34,271 nt of DNA from Ignavibacteriaceae bacterium. Its GTDB lineage: Bacteria > Bacteroidota > Ignavibacteria > Ignavibacteriales > Ignavibacteriaceae. The first letter of the stretch is position 1. Each line of letters starts with the position of its first letter. The position numbers were made by a program, and so were the translations under genes. Where the stretch lies: contig JACAFC010000114.1 of NCBI GenBank assembly GCA_013388515.1, positions 1-34,271 on the forward strand. The letters run 5' to 3'. Positions 33,774 to 34,271 of this stretch are shown here, piece by piece. Under the pieces are notes generated by a model, which saw nothing but the letters and a program-made list of their open reading frames with translations, ran no database searches and was not told where the DNA came from.

Positions 33774-34271
33774 CTACTTCATGATCATCATCTTTTTTAC
33801 AGCGGTAAAATTTCCAGAGTCTAATCTAAAAAGATAAACCCCTGATGCTAAATCCGAAGCATTGAAATTTATCTCATGATATCCGGCCAGTAATTCTTGT
33901 GAAAGCAAGGTTGCCACTTTTTGTCCAAGAATATTATACACAGTTAAAGTAGTTTTTGCTGCACTCTCAAGAGTAAAAGATATCTTAGTTGAAGGGTTAA
34001 ACGGATTTGGATAGTTTTGATTCAACTTAAATGTTGTTGGCATGTTATCCATGTGGTCATCAACATCTGTAGCTACCCACAATTCCCATTCAGCTTTTTT
34101 GGAAGGGAACCAGTTCAAATCACCAGCAGGAAAACCACCCTGTGCACCAGTATATGCCATTGCTGATGTTGAGTAAGATGCATCCAATGTGTCTCGATAA
34201 TACTGGATTACCCTTCGGTCATAATCATCCGTCGTCTTATCAAATACTGATCCCGGCGTGTTCTTTGTTCT
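33774..34271 (-). CDS. C-terminal end of a secreted T9SS cargo protein (5' end outside window)
   Basis: The frame is open to the right edge of the window, giving about 165 visible residues; the TTG at 34187 is an internal codon. The first half contains SVFDKTTDDYDRRVIQYYRD and GGFPAGDLNWFPSKKAEWE, a linker often seen before the tag in related secreted proteins. The last 85 residues are a complete type IX secretion sorting domain: LNQNYPNPFNPSTKISF, TTLTVYNILGQKVATLL, ASGVYLFRLDSG and a final KKMMIMK. The catalytic or binding part is not in view, so the function is unknown; given the place beside PL9 it may be another pectin enzyme (inference). A terminator-like hairpin follows, so it is a separate transcript. 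Confidence 0.85.
   Translation of the reverse strand, partial: RTKNTPGSVFDKTTDDYDRRVIQYYRDTLDASYSTSAMAYTGAQGGFPAGDLNWFPSKKAEWELWVATDVDDHMDNMPTTFKLNQNYPNPFNPSTKISFTLESAAKTTLTVYNILGQKVATLLSQELLAGYHEINFNASDLASGVYLFRLDSGNFTAVKKMMIMK

Noticed and set aside
1-34271. CRISPR arrays, insertion sequences, tRNA or rRNA genes, prophage parts
   Set aside because: No direct repeat arrays, transposase-like frames, cloverleaf sequences or rRNA segments were seen on reading both strands.

Overview
The window looks like chromosomal DNA from a free-living polysaccharide degrader of the Ignavibacteria/Melioribacter type (Chlorobi-Bacteroidetes side). The evidence is low G+C, weak Shine-Dalgarno sites, and three secreted proteins ending in a type IX secretion sorting domain that begins with a NYPNPFN motif. 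There are no SusC/SusD genes; uptake is by a sodium:solute symporter and an MFS carrier. The taxonomic call is an inference.

Layout. (1) Positions 1-988, + strand: the end of a beta-barrel-like protein and a small exported protein. (2) Positions 1071-13936: a beta-mannan (galacto/glucomannan) locus. Leftward genes encode a lipoprotein GH5 mannanase, an SSS sugar symporter and a GH130 mannoside phosphorylase, closed by a terminator at 1071-1108. Facing them is a rightward three-gene signalling operon: a membrane-anchored sugar-binding protein, a histidine kinase and a sigma54-dependent response regulator. Converging on that operon are a GH27 alpha-galactosidase and a secreted GH5/Ig/CBM enzyme. 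(3) Positions 14154-33687: a leftward pectin/hexuronate locus of 16 genes. It encodes PL9 pectate lyase, GH28 polygalacturonase (with an in-frame stop), GH105, a LacI regulator, CE8 pectin methylesterase, a small membrane protein, a DUF4861-like lipoprotein, UxaC, UxaE, Eda, UxuB, KdgK, a LarA-family protein, Gnd, KduI, an ExuT-like carrier and KduD, then a terminator. (4) Positions 33736-34271: the 3' end of another T9SS cargo gene with its own terminator.

How it works together. Mannan is cut outside the cell, debranched by the alpha-galactosidase, imported as short oligosaccharides and phosphorolysed. Pectin is demethylated and cleaved. Unsaturated ends go through GH105, KduI and KduD to 2-keto-3-deoxygluconate (KDG). 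Saturated galacturonate goes through UxaC, UxaE and UxuB to D-mannonate. KdgK and Eda then split KDG to pyruvate and glyceraldehyde-3-phosphate.

The most interesting points are these. First, two near-identical -24/-12-like boxes (TGGCATTATTT then CTG or ATG) lie at the same distance before the mannanase and symporter genes. Each has a TTATCA-N3-TGATAA dyad upstream, next to the gene for a sigma54 activator. This suggests a sugar-binding-protein / kinase / sigma54 regulon for mannan. Second, mannonate dehydratase (UxuA) is absent from an otherwise complete uronate operon, while a LarA-family epimerase-like gene sits directly before gnd. This raises the possibility of a mannonate to gluconate to 6-phosphogluconate side route. 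Third, the GH28 gene carries a single nonsense codon with its reading frame intact on both sides.
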